The notes under the pieces: model-generated
What the model was told of the DNA's origin: nothing
The model's database searches: none
The model's input: the letters and a program-made list of their open reading frames with translations, nothing else
Source of the DNA: Halobacillus litoralis
GTDB taxonomy: Bacteria > Bacillota > Bacilli > Bacillales > Halobacillaceae
Length of the DNA: 64,000 bases
NCBI RefSeq assembly: GCF_020524085.2
Contig: NZ_CP129016.1
Coordinates: 2,412,001-2,476,000, forward strand
Reading direction: 5' to 3'
In this document: positions 25,871 to 33,605 of the stretch, one piece after another
Layout: each line of letters opens with the position of its first letter
Position numbering within the stretch: position 1 is the stretch's first letter
Made by a program: the position numbers and the translations under genes

Positions 25871-25883
25871 AGGAGCTTTCGTT

Positions 25884-25920
25884 GAAAAGATCAGAAAAAT
25901 CTGGTCTTTTTTTATTTTTC
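25884..25920 (+). terminator. Intrinsic terminator of the rhodanese operon
   Basis: Imperfect stem AAAAGATCAGA/TCTGGTCTTTT with a long T tail. Confidence 0.65.
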
Positions 25921-25973
25921 TGAAACCTCATCCTCAGTTGCTTCGTAATCGTAGGTAGTAGTGGGGTGATGAT

Positions 25974-26276
25974 ATGTTTTGGATGTATATAATACTTGGT
26001 GCCGCCGTTGGTATCGGCATGTTTTTATTTTTCAACTGGTTGATGGGTTACCGGAAGGGTCATATCCAAATTGATTTTGATGAACGTTATATGGATCACC
26101 AAGAGTACGTACAAGCGATAAGTAAAGAATTGAGAGAAAGAGGATATAAAGAAGTACACTATAAAGGGGATTATATTTTTATAGTGGACGGAAAACCGTA
26201 TGTTTTTTTTGAAAGGAATGTTCCCATGGGTGGTGTTCCTTTGCAGAGGACAATATTGAAACCACAAAAACAATGA
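25974..26276 (+). CDS. Hypothetical membrane protein
   Basis: A 100-residue protein with one N-terminal membrane helix (about 2-22, WMYIILGAAVGIGMFLFFNW) and a soluble domain containing DHQEYVQAISKELRERGY and YIFIVDGKPYVFFERNV. A GGGGTGATG box precedes the ATG. The family is not recognised. It lies between two terminators, so it is transcribed alone. Confidence 0.65.
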   Translation: MFWMYIILGAAVGIGMFLFFNWLMGYRKGHIQIDFDERYMDHQEYVQAISKELRERGYKEVHYKGDYIFIVDGKPYVFFERNVPMGGVPLQRTILKPQKQ

Positions 26277-26281
26277 CTGTG

Positions 26282-26315
26282 AAACCAGTTCCTAAAGGGA
26301 ACTGGTTTTTTGTTT
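26282..26315 (+). terminator. Intrinsic terminator
   Basis: Stem AACCAGTTCC/GGGAACTGGTT with TAAA loop and T tail. Confidence 0.8.
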
Positions 26316-26394
26316 GGAGAGACTTTCCGTTTTTTAGTCGGGATAAGCGAGCTTATTACCCACAAACTAATTAAAAAGGAAAGGGGTGCTTCAC

Positions 26395-27150
26395 TTGAAA
26401 AAATCCACCCTGTATCTTTTAATACTAGTCATTGGTTTTCACATGAACATTGTAAGCGTTTACGGGAATGATCATCCTAGAAATTATTATGAGGAGCAAG
26501 GGAAGGCGATTTGGGACGTACCCATTTCATCAAAGTATATAGCTATCACTTTTGATGATGGTCCAAGCTCAGAGTACACGCCGGAAATTTTGGATATTTT
26601 ACAAGAGTATAACGCGAAAGCCACTTTTTTCGTAGTAGGGTCAAGAGCTCAGGAGAATCCGTCCATCATCAAGTCTATGGTGAAAAGTGGTCACGAGCTT
26701 GCCAACCACAGTTTTCACCACCCTGACTTTACAGGTATTACGAAAGAAGAGCTGATCCATGAGATGGACAACACCTCAGAAGTTCTTGAAAGCTTGACTG
26801 GAGCTCCGCCGAGGTTATTCCGTCCTCCTGGAGGCGTCTATAACGATATTATCGTCAATACGGCCAATGAAGAAGGTTATATGGTGGTCATGTGGTCCTG
26901 GCATCAAGATACGAGAGACTGGAAAAGTCCCGGCGTCCATAATATCGTAAAAACTGTTTTAAATAATACGAGGAATGGGGATATTGTTCTTTTTCACGAC
27001 TTTGGAGGCGATCGTTCACAGACAGTTGAAGCATTGAAACAGATTCTCCCTAAACTGAAAAAGGAAGGCTATCAATTCGTTACCGTCTCGGAACTACTTC
27101 AAAAGCATACAAAATATAACCTCCTTCATGGAGTCAATGGCGTAGAATGA
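26395..27150 (+). CDS. Secreted polysaccharide deacetylase (NodB domain)
   Basis: A 251-residue carbohydrate esterase family 4 protein. A signal peptide (about 1-25, ends near VSVYG) is followed by the NodB domain: ITFDDGPSSEYT (catalytic base Asp and metal Asp), ELANHSFHHPDF (metal His pair), RLFRPPGGVYND, MWSWHQDTRDW and DIVLFHDFGG (catalytic His). It removes N- or O-acetyl groups from peptidoglycan, chitin or another polysaccharide; which one is not shown. TTG at 26395 is preferred as start because AAAGGGGTG lies seven bases upstream, while the GTG at 26386 is part of that box. Confidence 0.88.
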   Translation: MKKSTLYLLILVIGFHMNIVSVYGNDHPRNYYEEQGKAIWDVPISSKYIAITFDDGPSSEYTPEILDILQEYNAKATFFVVGSRAQENPSIIKSMVKSGHELANHSFHHPDFTGITKEELIHEMDNTSEVLESLTGAPPRLFRPPGGVYNDIIVNTANEEGYMVVMWSWHQDTRDWKSPGVHNIVKTVLNNTRNGDIVLFHDFGGDRSQTVEALKQILPKLKKEGYQFVTVSELLQKHTKYNLLHGVNGVE

Positions 27151-27154
27151 CTCT

Positions 27155-27184
27155 AGATCCCAAACGACTGGGATCTTTTTTTTA
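27155..27184 (+). terminator. Intrinsic terminator of deacetylase gene
   Basis: Stem AGATCCCA/TGGGATCT with six-base loop and nine T residues. Confidence 0.8.
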
Positions 27185-27253
27185 TTTTAAAATGTAAAAA
27201 AAGACTGTCGTGGAGGCTTTATTAGCAACTTAGGAATTTTTATTCATATCCTA

Positions 27254-27306
27254 TGTTAAGAAACCTGACATTTATAGTTGTGTAAATATTGCGACTTTGA
27301 TACAAT
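27254..27306 (+). promoter_or_regulatory. TnrA box and sigma-A promoter of amt
   Basis: TGTTAAGAAACCTGACA (27254-27270) matches the TnrA/GlnR consensus TGTNA-N7-TNACA exactly. Downstream are TTGTGT (27278-27283), 17 bases and TACAAT (27301-27306). The box centre is about 50 bases before the inferred start, as for TnrA activation of B. subtilis nrgAB, so induction under nitrogen limitation is expected. Confidence 0.85.
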
Positions 27307-27356
27307 GCTTAATAACATAAAATGTAATAAAATCTAACATAAGGGGAGTTAAGAGA

Positions 27357-28622
27357 ATGGACGCTACTTTTTTAATGAATAATCTTTGGATCATCGTCTG
27401 TACGATCCTGGTTTTATTGATGCAAGGGGGCTTCATACTACTAGAAGCTGGTTCGACACGAATGAAAAACGCAGGCCATATTGCAGGGAAGACGGTTTTC
27501 ACTGTCGGTATTGTTTCCATGGTATTCTGGGCATTAGGATATGGACTGATTTATGGTGAGGGTAATGGATTTATTGGCTTTTCTAATTTCTTTTACGGGG
27601 ATGCAACGACAATGGGGGAAGGCTTAGCTGGTTCCACAGACTTTTTGTTCCAGCTGGCTTTTGCAGCTATTGCAATGACGATTGCCTTCGGTGGCTTTGC
27701 TGAGAGGGCAAAACTTGTCGCTTACGTGATTTTCGCCATTTTATTCTCTATTCTTGTTTATCCTGTTATTGCTCACTGGATCTGGGGCGGCGGCTGGTTA
27801 GGTGAACACGGGAAACAGGACTTCGCTGGTTCAACAGTTGTCCACTTGACAGGTGCCATGGCTGCTTTAGCGGCCACAATTATTTTGAAGCCTCGTATTG
27901 GAAAATATAACAAAGATGGTTCTTCTAATGAAATTGCCGGACATAACCAGGTCTTTACAGCACTAGGTGTCCTCCTCTTGTGGGTTGGTTGGTTCGGATT
28001 TAATGCAGGAAGTACCTTTGGGGTAGCGGATGCATTCTTTGGTTACGTAGCCCTGAACACCCAGTTGGCAGCTGGTGCTGGTGCGATCGGCGCGATGCTG
28101 ATGGTGTGGGCAGTGACTGGGAAAGCAGATGTACCGACAACATTGAATGGTGCTCTTGCAGGGCTTGTTGCGATTACAGCTTCTTGTGCTTTCGTTGAAC
28201 CATGGGCAGCCGTTTTGATTGGCTTGATTGGTGGTGGAATCGTATTCTTCAGTATGCGTTTCTTTGATAAAAGGAGAATTGATGATCCCATTTTCGCTCT
28301 CTCTGTCCATGGTGTCGTAGGAGTGTGGGGAACGTTATCCAATGGACTGTTTGCAACACCAGAACTTGCTTCTGTGGGGCGCCCCGGTTTGTTTTACGGT
28401 GGTGGATTGGAGCAGCTATGGGTGCAGACGCTCGGAGTAGTTAGTAGTGGGTTGTATGCGTTCATCGTTTCATTCATCATTTTGAAAATCATGGATAAAG
28501 CAATGGGTGGTCTTCGTGTATCTGAAGAGGAAGAAATCATGGGTCTTGACTTAAGTGAACACGGCGGTTATGGATACCCGGAAAATTTAACGCCTCCACA
28601 AAAGAAAAAATCAGGGGCGTAA
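27357..28622 (+). CDS. amt: Ammonium transporter
   Basis: A 421-residue Amt/MEP/Rh channel-like transporter for ammonium, with eleven predicted membrane helices. The pore histidine pair is present in STVVHLTGAMAAL and in LSVHGVVGVWGT. The ammonium-recruitment and Phe-gate regions (GGFAERAKL, GWFGFNAGS) are also seen. The cytoplasmic C-terminal tail (MDKAMGGLRVSEEEEIMGLDLSEHG) contains the conserved regulatory segment that contacts P-II proteins. No glnK/nrgB follows; the next gene is instead a DUF294 nucleotidyltransferase. AGGGGAG precedes the ATG, and a TnrA box controls the promoter. Confidence 0.95.
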   Translation: MDATFLMNNLWIIVCTILVLLMQGGFILLEAGSTRMKNAGHIAGKTVFTVGIVSMVFWALGYGLIYGEGNGFIGFSNFFYGDATTMGEGLAGSTDFLFQLAFAAIAMTIAFGGFAERAKLVAYVIFAILFSILVYPVIAHWIWGGGWLGEHGKQDFAGSTVVHLTGAMAALAATIILKPRIGKYNKDGSSNEIAGHNQVFTALGVLLLWVGWFGFNAGSTFGVADAFFGYVALNTQLAAGAGAIGAMLMVWAVTGKADVPTTLNGALAGLVAITASCAFVEPWAAVLIGLIGGGIVFFSMRFFDKRRIDDPIFALSVHGVVGVWGTLSNGLFATPELASVGRPGLFYGGGLEQLWVQTLGVVSSGLYAFIVSFIILKIMDKAMGGLRVSEEEEIMGLDLSEHGGYGYPENLTPPQKKKSGA

Positions 28623-28648
28623 AGACGTAATCATAAAGGATGGAATGA

Positions 28649-29614
28649 ATGTTTAAGACATATGAGGAAATCAGAGTATGGCGGGAAGAAATGATTGAAT
28701 CAGTAAGCAAAGATCATTTCCAGTTGAACGCTTTTCATGACCAATTAATCCATCACACTTTCCATCTGGCAAAAGCAAAGGTTGAACGTGAGCAGGGGCC
28801 GCCTCCTGCTCCTTTTGCATTTTTTCTAATGGGGAGTGCCGGAAGATATGAGCAGTCATTATGGAGTGATCAAGATCACGGAATTTTGTTTGATGGGAAT
28901 GAGGAGCATCAGGACTATTACTTATCACTGGGGGAAGAGATTAGAGAAGGAATGGCCATTGTTGGTTACGAACGGTGTGAGGGGAATGTGATGGCTTCCA
29001 ACCCTTTGTGGTGTCAATCCGTGGAAATGTTCACGCTGCAAATCTCAAAGTGGTTGAAAGAAGCCGAGTGGCAGTCACTGCGGCATTTTCTTATTTTTTT
29101 CGACTCCAGAGTATTGGTGGGCGAATCAGAACTATTACTTAACGTCAAAGAAACTTCTTTTGCAGTGATTAATGAAGAACCTGAGCTTTTGACGAGGTTG
29201 ATGGATAATGTCAATTACGTAAAAAAGGGCGTGGGGGTTTTCGGTCAATTGCTTCCAGATTACAGTGGAGAGAAAAAAGGTCATTTCAATCTGAAACAAA
29301 CGGTCTATTTTCCATACATTAATGCTTTGAGGATCCTGTCTCTTTTTCAGCATGTCGCAAGTTCTTCAACGTTATCAAGATTTGAAGAGCTACGTTCACT
29401 CTATCCTTCTCTTTCTGAATATGAGAAGGGGTTCCGGCAATTTCTTCAGCAGCGGTTAGAACTGAAAAAAAATGCTGAAAATTATCAACATGTCCACGTC
29501 ATTAAAGTGGAACAGTTATCGAAAGAGGAAAAACAGCAATTGAAAAAGCAAGTCAAAAGGGCTCAAAAACTACATCAAATGGCGAAAACCATCATTAAAG
29601 AGGGTCGAACATGA
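28649..29614 (+). CDS. DUF294 nucleotidyltransferase-like protein
   Basis: A 321-residue protein with the GlnD-like nucleotidyltransferase pattern GSAGRYEQSLWSDQDHGI (about 62-79): the Gly-Ser and two metal-binding Asp residues of polymerase-beta-type transferases are intact. The C-terminal half matches DUF294_C, a helical region (NLKQTVYFPYINALRIL and a long basic helix at the end). CBS and cNMP-binding domains often found before DUF294 are missing here. It starts 26 bases after amt and overlaps the exonuclease gene by four bases. Function is unproven; uridylylation or adenylylation of a protein partner is a family-based inference. Confidence 0.85.
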   Translation: MFKTYEEIRVWREEMIESVSKDHFQLNAFHDQLIHHTFHLAKAKVEREQGPPPAPFAFFLMGSAGRYEQSLWSDQDHGILFDGNEEHQDYYLSLGEEIREGMAIVGYERCEGNVMASNPLWCQSVEMFTLQISKWLKEAEWQSLRHFLIFFDSRVLVGESELLLNVKETSFAVINEEPELLTRLMDNVNYVKKGVGVFGQLLPDYSGEKKGHFNLKQTVYFPYINALRILSLFQHVASSSTLSRFEELRSLYPSLSEYEKGFRQFLQQRLELKKNAENYQHVHVIKVEQLSKEEKQQLKKQVKRAQKLHQMAKTIIKEGRT

Positions 29615-30333
29615 ACCCTTTTGTACAATTTGTGAAGGATTTGTCCGGAAAGCTCGGTGGTGGACTTTCTTCATTGAATCAGAATGATCCATCGAATATG
29701 GCCTATTTAAGGAATCTGGAAAGAGAGATGAAGAATGAGAACACTCTGGATCTTCCTTTTGAGGACTTGAGTATTACGGTTTTCGATTTGGAAACGACCG
29801 GCTTTTACCCATACAGTGGAGACCAGATTTTATCCATAGGTGCTGTGAAGGTTAAAGGCGATCAAATTGTCGATACCCAAACATTTTATACGTTGGTCGG
29901 AACAGATGCTGTGCCATCCAATGAGGTTGCAGCCTTAACGGGGATTACGAAGGAAATGATTGAAGAGGCACCACCCCTTCGCGATGCTTTGAAAAGCTTT
30001 TACAATTATGTAAAAGCGGATGTGCTTGTCGCGCATCATGCGAATCATGAAAAACAGTTCATGAATCATGCGACATGGATCGCTTTGAGAAAAAGGTTCC
30101 AGCATAGAATTGTGGATACAGCCTTTTTAACGAGGATTCTTCAAAATGAGCAAGCGCTCACGACGTTAGACGAATGTTGTGAGCATTATGGGATTGATAT
30201 AAAAAAACGTCACCATGCGCTTTATGATAGTTTGGCAACCGCTGAATTATGGGTGGCCTGTATAAATGAATTAAAGAAAGAGGGAATAACAAACTTGAGC
30301 GAGATTTATGCACGAATTGCTACGATGGAGTGA
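29611..30333 (+). CDS. DEDDh 3'-5' exonuclease (DnaQ-like)
   Basis: A 240-residue protein with an exonuclease domain at about 55-230. Exo I is FDLETTG (D59, E61), Exo II lies around VLVAHHANHEKQF, and Exo III is HHALYDSLAT (H201, D206), so all four acidic residues and the His can be matched. A 50-residue leader precedes the domain. No polymerase or helicase part is attached. It is translationally coupled to the DUF294 gene through a four-base overlap (29611-29614). DUF294 and DnaQ-like exonuclease genes are often adjacent in other bacteria; the joint role is not known. Confidence 0.87.
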   Translation: MNPFVQFVKDLSGKLGGGLSSLNQNDPSNMAYLRNLEREMKNENTLDLPFEDLSITVFDLETTGFYPYSGDQILSIGAVKVKGDQIVDTQTFYTLVGTDAVPSNEVAALTGITKEMIEEAPPLRDALKSFYNYVKADVLVAHHANHEKQFMNHATWIALRKRFQHRIVDTAFLTRILQNEQALTTLDECCEHYGIDIKKRHHALYDSLATAELWVACINELKKEGITNLSEIYARIATME

Positions 30334-30408
30334 TGGTCCATCCCCTTTCATGTATTTCAATTTTTCAGCATAAAATGATAGGACACCATGAAGGGGGATG
30401 GCAGCGTC

Positions 30409-31455
30409 ATGTATCCATACGGACCTTATCATTATGGTTATGGGGGACCGCCGGATTCTTATGGGAATAGGGGTTACCCTATGGAAGGTAATGCCCTTTA
30501 TCCATACGTACCTTATCCGCAGGGCTACTACGGGCAACCAGCTTACCAAGCTTATCCTTATCAGGGCAATCGGGCATTTTATCAATGGAGGGACAACTGG
30601 AAGAGATGGGAAGACCTCGGATCACCGCCAAGAGGATTTAGAGGATCACCATGTGTGTCCTCATGGCAGGCGAATCGGTTGGATTGCTTTGTCAGAGGAA
30701 GTGATAACCGTCTCTGGCACAAATGGTGGGATGGCTCAACATGGCGGGACTGGGAAGACTTAGGTGCCCCGCGTGGAGGGGTAAGAAGTTCACCTGGGAC
30801 TGTTTCTTGGGGACCGAACCGAATTGATTGTTTCGTTAGAGGGACGAATGACCGAATGTGGCATAAATGGTGGGACGGTTCCAGATGGAGGGAGTGGGAA
30901 GATCTAGGTTCGCCACCTCCTGGGTTTGATGGATCTCCAGCTGTATCCTCCTGGGAGAGGAATCGCTTGGACTGTTTCGTCCAAGGAGACGACAACAATC
31001 TTTGGCATAAATGGTGGGACGGTGCCCGGTGGCGAGAGTGGGAAAACCTCGGTGCGCCAAGAGGGGGTGTCCGGAGTTCTCCGGCAGCTGTATCCTGGGG
31101 GCCGAATCGGATTGATTGCTTTGTCCGTGGAAGAAATGATGGCATGTGGCACAAGTGGTGGAACGGAACGCGCTGGAGTGAGTGGGAGGATTTGGGATCA
31201 CCAAGAGGTGGATTTGATGGTGCCCCTGGTGTTTCCTCCTGGGCGCAAAACCGGCTGGATTGTTTTGTCAGAGGTGATAATAATCAGCTCTGGCATAAAT
31301 GGTGGGACGGTCGGCGTTGGAGAAATTGGGAGAACCTTGGCGCACCAAGAGGTGGCGTACGTTCCTCGCCGTCTGCTGTATCATGGGGAAGAAACCGGAT
31401 TGATTGCTTCGTGCGCGGGGCGAATGATCATATGTGGCACAAGTGGTATTCATAA
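30409..31455 (+). CDS. Beta-propeller repeat protein, PLL/tectonin-like lectin
   Basis: A 348-residue protein: a Tyr/Gly/Pro-rich leader (about 1-60) and six tandem repeats of 48 residues. Each repeat holds NRLDCFVRG or NRIDCFVRG, then LWHKWWDG or MWHKWWDG and a closing RxWEDLG. Odd repeats have GFxGSPxxSSW, even repeats GVRSSPxxVSWG, so the unit of duplication is a 96-residue pair copied three times. The pattern is that of DUF346/PLL-type sugar-binding propellers. The ATG at 30409 follows GGGGGATGG; an ATG at 30388 is an alternative. No signal peptide. A spore-surface place is possible from the leader but is inference. Every repeat keeps one Cys. Confidence 0.75.
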   Translation: MYPYGPYHYGYGGPPDSYGNRGYPMEGNALYPYVPYPQGYYGQPAYQAYPYQGNRAFYQWRDNWKRWEDLGSPPRGFRGSPCVSSWQANRLDCFVRGSDNRLWHKWWDGSTWRDWEDLGAPRGGVRSSPGTVSWGPNRIDCFVRGTNDRMWHKWWDGSRWREWEDLGSPPPGFDGSPAVSSWERNRLDCFVQGDDNNLWHKWWDGARWREWENLGAPRGGVRSSPAAVSWGPNRIDCFVRGRNDGMWHKWWNGTRWSEWEDLGSPRGGFDGAPGVSSWAQNRLDCFVRGDNNQLWHKWWDGRRWRNWENLGAPRGGVRSSPSAVSWGRNRIDCFVRGANDHMWHKWYS

Positions 31456-31465
31456 TAAATCAAGC

Positions 31466-31495
31466 AAAAACCTGAGGAACATTCCTCAGGTTTTT
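31466..31495. terminator. Bidirectional terminator
   Basis: Arms AAAAACCTGAGGA and its complement, flanked by A and T tracts, between the lectin gene and the convergent small gene. Confidence 0.8.
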
Positions 31496-31500
31496 CCTGT

Positions 31501-31638
31501 TTATTCATTCGCTCCAGGTCCTTGTTTGGGGCGGTTCTTATTGGTGCGGTGACCGACTTCTTCTTCAATCGGCAGGCTTTCTTTCGGTGTTTTATTATTC
31601 GTTTTCGCTGCGTTCATTTGAGACGTTCTTTTTCCCAT
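31501..31638 (-). CDS. Small basic protein, possibly spore-associated
   Basis: A 45-residue protein beginning MGKRTSQMNAAKTNNKTPKE and ending in KQGPGANE. An AGGAGGT box lies eight bases before the ATG at 31638 on the minus strand, and the stop abuts a bidirectional terminator. The composition (Lys, Asn, Gln, no hydrophobic core) resembles minor small acid-soluble or spore-core proteins of Bacilli. No specific family recognised. Confidence 0.6.
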   Translation of the reverse strand: MGKRTSQMNAAKTNNKTPKESLPIEEEVGHRTNKNRPKQGPGANE

Positions 31639-31762
31639 CAACATCTACCTCCTCTTATGGGCATAGTTTGTATATAATGAAGAGAGGTAAAACGAGGAAA
31701 TTTTTTCATCCATGAAACCTTCGATCGCTAAGAACCGTAGGATAAATTAGGAGGTGGCCCGA

Positions 31763-31957
31763 TTGAGGCAATGGTTGAAAAGTAAGAAGCAGGTGTTGAA
31801 ACGGCGGAGGCAAGCCACTGAGAAATGGAGTGTTTTTGAGGTATTGTTTGAACTAGTGCTTTGGTTACCTGAGCTGATCATTTTCCCGATTCGAGCGGCC
31901 ATTTGGTTATTGAAAGGGATAGGAAGGTTAATCAACCTCATATCCGATATCAATTAA
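31763..31957 (+). CDS. Small amphipathic membrane-associated protein
   Basis: A 64-residue protein: a very basic N-terminus (LKSKKQVLKRRRQ) followed by a hydrophobic C-terminal half (VLFELVLWLPELIIFPIRAAIWLLKGIG). TTG at 31763 has TTAGGAGGTGG upstream; the GTG at 31754 lies in that box. No family recognised. Confidence 0.6.
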   Translation: MRQWLKSKKQVLKRRRQATEKWSVFEVLFELVLWLPELIIFPIRAAIWLLKGIGRLINLISDIN

Positions 31958-31999
31958 TCTCCCTCCGTAAAAGATGTTAATCATCAGTTATTAAAGTAT

Positions 32000-32132
32000 G
32001 AAGGCTCAGTTTCCAGATGTTTAATGACTGGATGAAGCTGCGTGGGATGATTCGCTCACCGCGCTCCCGCGGAAATCGAGTCATCCCCCGTAACCCAAAC
32101 CCCCTGCATAAACATCTCGAAACTGAGTCTTC
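32000..32132. repeat. Intergenic repeat element, copy 5 (short, with inverted termini)
   Basis: 133 bases with 23-base terminal inverted repeats (32000-32022 and 32110-32132), 21 of 23 positions matching. The right terminus, ACATCTCGAAACTGAGTCTTC, is the same as in the copies ending at 16651 and 22031. Inside, GGGATGA and TCATCCC arms surround CACCGCGCTCCCGCGG. It looks like a minimal, MITE-like member. Confidence 0.8.
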
Positions 32133-32185
32133 CACAATCGGGAGCTTATACAAAATAAACAGAAAAAATGAAAAGGGGGAAGGTC

Positions 32186-32662
32186 ATGCGTACGATTACA
32201 TTAGCGAATGGAGACACGGTGGAAGTAGACTGCCTCAGTTGTGCTTTGACCAGCGGCAAAATCGAACCTGAAGGGGGAGTTATTGCAGAAACAGCGCATT
32301 TCCACGCCCATCAGGATGTCGCTTATCCAATCAGAGGGCTGGTCATTGTAGCTTCCAAAAGGCACATCAAAGGACTTGATGAGTTGACGGAAGAAGAACA
32401 ACACGATTACATCACATTCATCACGAAGATCAGAAAGGCGCAAAGGGCAGTGTTAGGGATTGAGAATGTGTATTATTTCTATAATGAGGACACGACCCAC
32501 CACTTCCATTTATGGATGGTGCCCCGTTACGACTGGATGTATGAATTTGGGCGTTCGGTGGAATCGGTCCGTCCCGTTTTGCTTCATGCTAGGAATAACG
32601 TCACAGATCATGTAGAAGTGTTGGAAGGCATTCACTTGTTAACGAAGGTGCTGAATGAATAG
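32186..32662 (+). CDS. HIT-superfamily protein
   Basis: A 158-residue histidine-triad-superfamily protein. HHFHLWMVPR (near residues 111-120) corresponds to the His-x-His-x-x catalytic region, though the spacing is closer to GalT/HIT-like outliers than to classic HINT. The N-terminal CLSCALTSGKIEPEGGVIAET resembles the zinc-bearing start of HIT proteins. Likely a nucleotidyl hydrolase or transferase. ATG 32186 follows GGGGGAAGG. It overlaps the next gene by eight bases. Confidence 0.75.
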   Translation: MRTITLANGDTVEVDCLSCALTSGKIEPEGGVIAETAHFHAHQDVAYPIRGLVIVASKRHIKGLDELTEEEQHDYITFITKIRKAQRAVLGIENVYYFYNEDTTHHFHLWMVPRYDWMYEFGRSVESVRPVLLHARNNVTDHVEVLEGIHLLTKVLNE

Positions 32663-33113
32663 GGTCATTCTCCTGTTCTTTTGTGGTCTTCTTTTTTTAA
32701 ACATAACGGCTCAAGCGTCCAGCCCATTTGTCATTAGCGAAGAGGGGGCAGCCGGTTATTATTATCAAGTTACTAAAAATGAAGATACATACACATGGTT
32801 GATTGAAGGGAAGGGCAGAATGCTGACCGTCATAGAAACCGAAGAAAATGAACAAGACTTAGAGTCCTTCCGATTTGGTGTGGAAAATGTATCCAGCCAT
32901 TTGTCTGCCCTCTGGATGACGGGTTTGTTTTTTGTCATTGCCTCTACTCTTACCCTTTATTTAGGGAATAAGCAAAGGCGTGTGGTTAAGGAGTCGTTAC
33001 CTGTCATCATCCTAGCGTTGTGTGTACCTATTTATATCTTGGTCTCGGCTTCCGTCGATTTGAATCATGCGCTGCATAAAACGGAGTTATACTTTCAATT
33101 GCTTTTAAAATAG
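32655..33113 (+). CDS. Hypothetical membrane protein with signal sequence
   Basis: A 152-residue protein: signal-like N-terminus (about 1-22, ending near AQASS), a short external domain, and two membrane helices (about 88-106 and 115-135). No family recognised. It overlaps the HIT-protein gene by eight bases and is followed by two more small membrane protein genes, so 32186-33561 is probably one operon. Confidence 0.6.
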   Translation: MNRVILLFFCGLLFLNITAQASSPFVISEEGAAGYYYQVTKNEDTYTWLIEGKGRMLTVIETEENEQDLESFRFGVENVSSHLSALWMTGLFFVIASTLTLYLGNKQRRVVKESLPVIILALCVPIYILVSASVDLNHALHKTELYFQLLLK

Positions 33114-33125
33114 GAAGATATCGAT

Positions 33126-33287
33126 ATGTACAGTATCTCAATGGTGTTCTTTGCTTTTGTCATCTGTTTTGGGATCAGTGCAGTCCTGAATATATTATTG
33201 AAAACTACGAAAAAAAGAGATTGGGCAGTATCGGCTCTTTTGAGTATGGCATTAGACCTGTTTCTTGGAGGTTTTATGGGAGGTTGA
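33126..33287 (+). CDS. Small membrane protein
   Basis: A 53-residue protein with a hydrophobic N-terminal helix (MYSISMVFFAFVICFGISAV), a KKRDW turn and a second hydrophobic stretch ending in DLFLGGFMGG. An AGGA box is eight bases upstream of the ATG. It is located 12 bases after the preceding gene. No family recognised. Confidence 0.55.
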   Translation: MYSISMVFFAFVICFGISAVLNILLKTTKKRDWAVSALLSMALDLFLGGFMGG

Positions 33288-33294
33288 AAGGAAC

Positions 33295-33561
33295 ATGGAA
33301 TGGAGAAGTGAGGCAGGGCCACGTCTACGAATTTTAAACATCCTACGATTTATTTTTGGCGGGTTTGTATTAAGTTTAAGCGGTTATGGTTTATGGACAG
33401 AGGATTTTCGGGTTTTGCCATTCATGATGCTGATGTTAGGTTGTTTGATGTTTGTTACAGGAATGGTTGAAATCGAAAAGGGCAAAGAAGCTTATTCGAT
33501 TCCTCATTTCCTAACCGCTACAGGCATCTTTGTCTTTCTTATTTATACATATGTCATATAA
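33295..33561 (+). CDS. YczI-like small membrane protein (DUF3953)
   Basis: An 88-residue protein with three hydrophobic helices. The middle pattern (PFMMLMLGCLMFVTGMVEIEKGK) resembles B. subtilis YczI/DUF3953 proteins, which carry a conserved short charged loop after the second helix. ATG 33295 follows AAAGGAA. It ends the small-membrane-protein operon, with a terminator directly after. Confidence 0.6.
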   Translation: MEWRSEAGPRLRILNILRFIFGGFVLSLSGYGLWTEDFRVLPFMMLMLGCLMFVTGMVEIEKGKEAYSIPHFLTATGIFVFLIYTYVI

Positions 33562-33565
33562 TAGG

Positions 33566-33597
33566 AAGTCCCTCTGGATTACAGAGGGACTTTTTTC
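33566..33597. terminator. Terminator between convergent genes
   Basis: Stem AAGTCCCTCTG/CAGAGGGACTT with GATTA loop, T tract on the plus strand. Confidence 0.85.
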
Positions 33598-33605
33598 ATT
33601 CACAA

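Noticed and set aside
30582..31552. Several long open frames on both strands over the lectin repeats
   Set aside because: They arise because the 144-base repeats keep stop codons away in other frames. They show no independent starts or domains.
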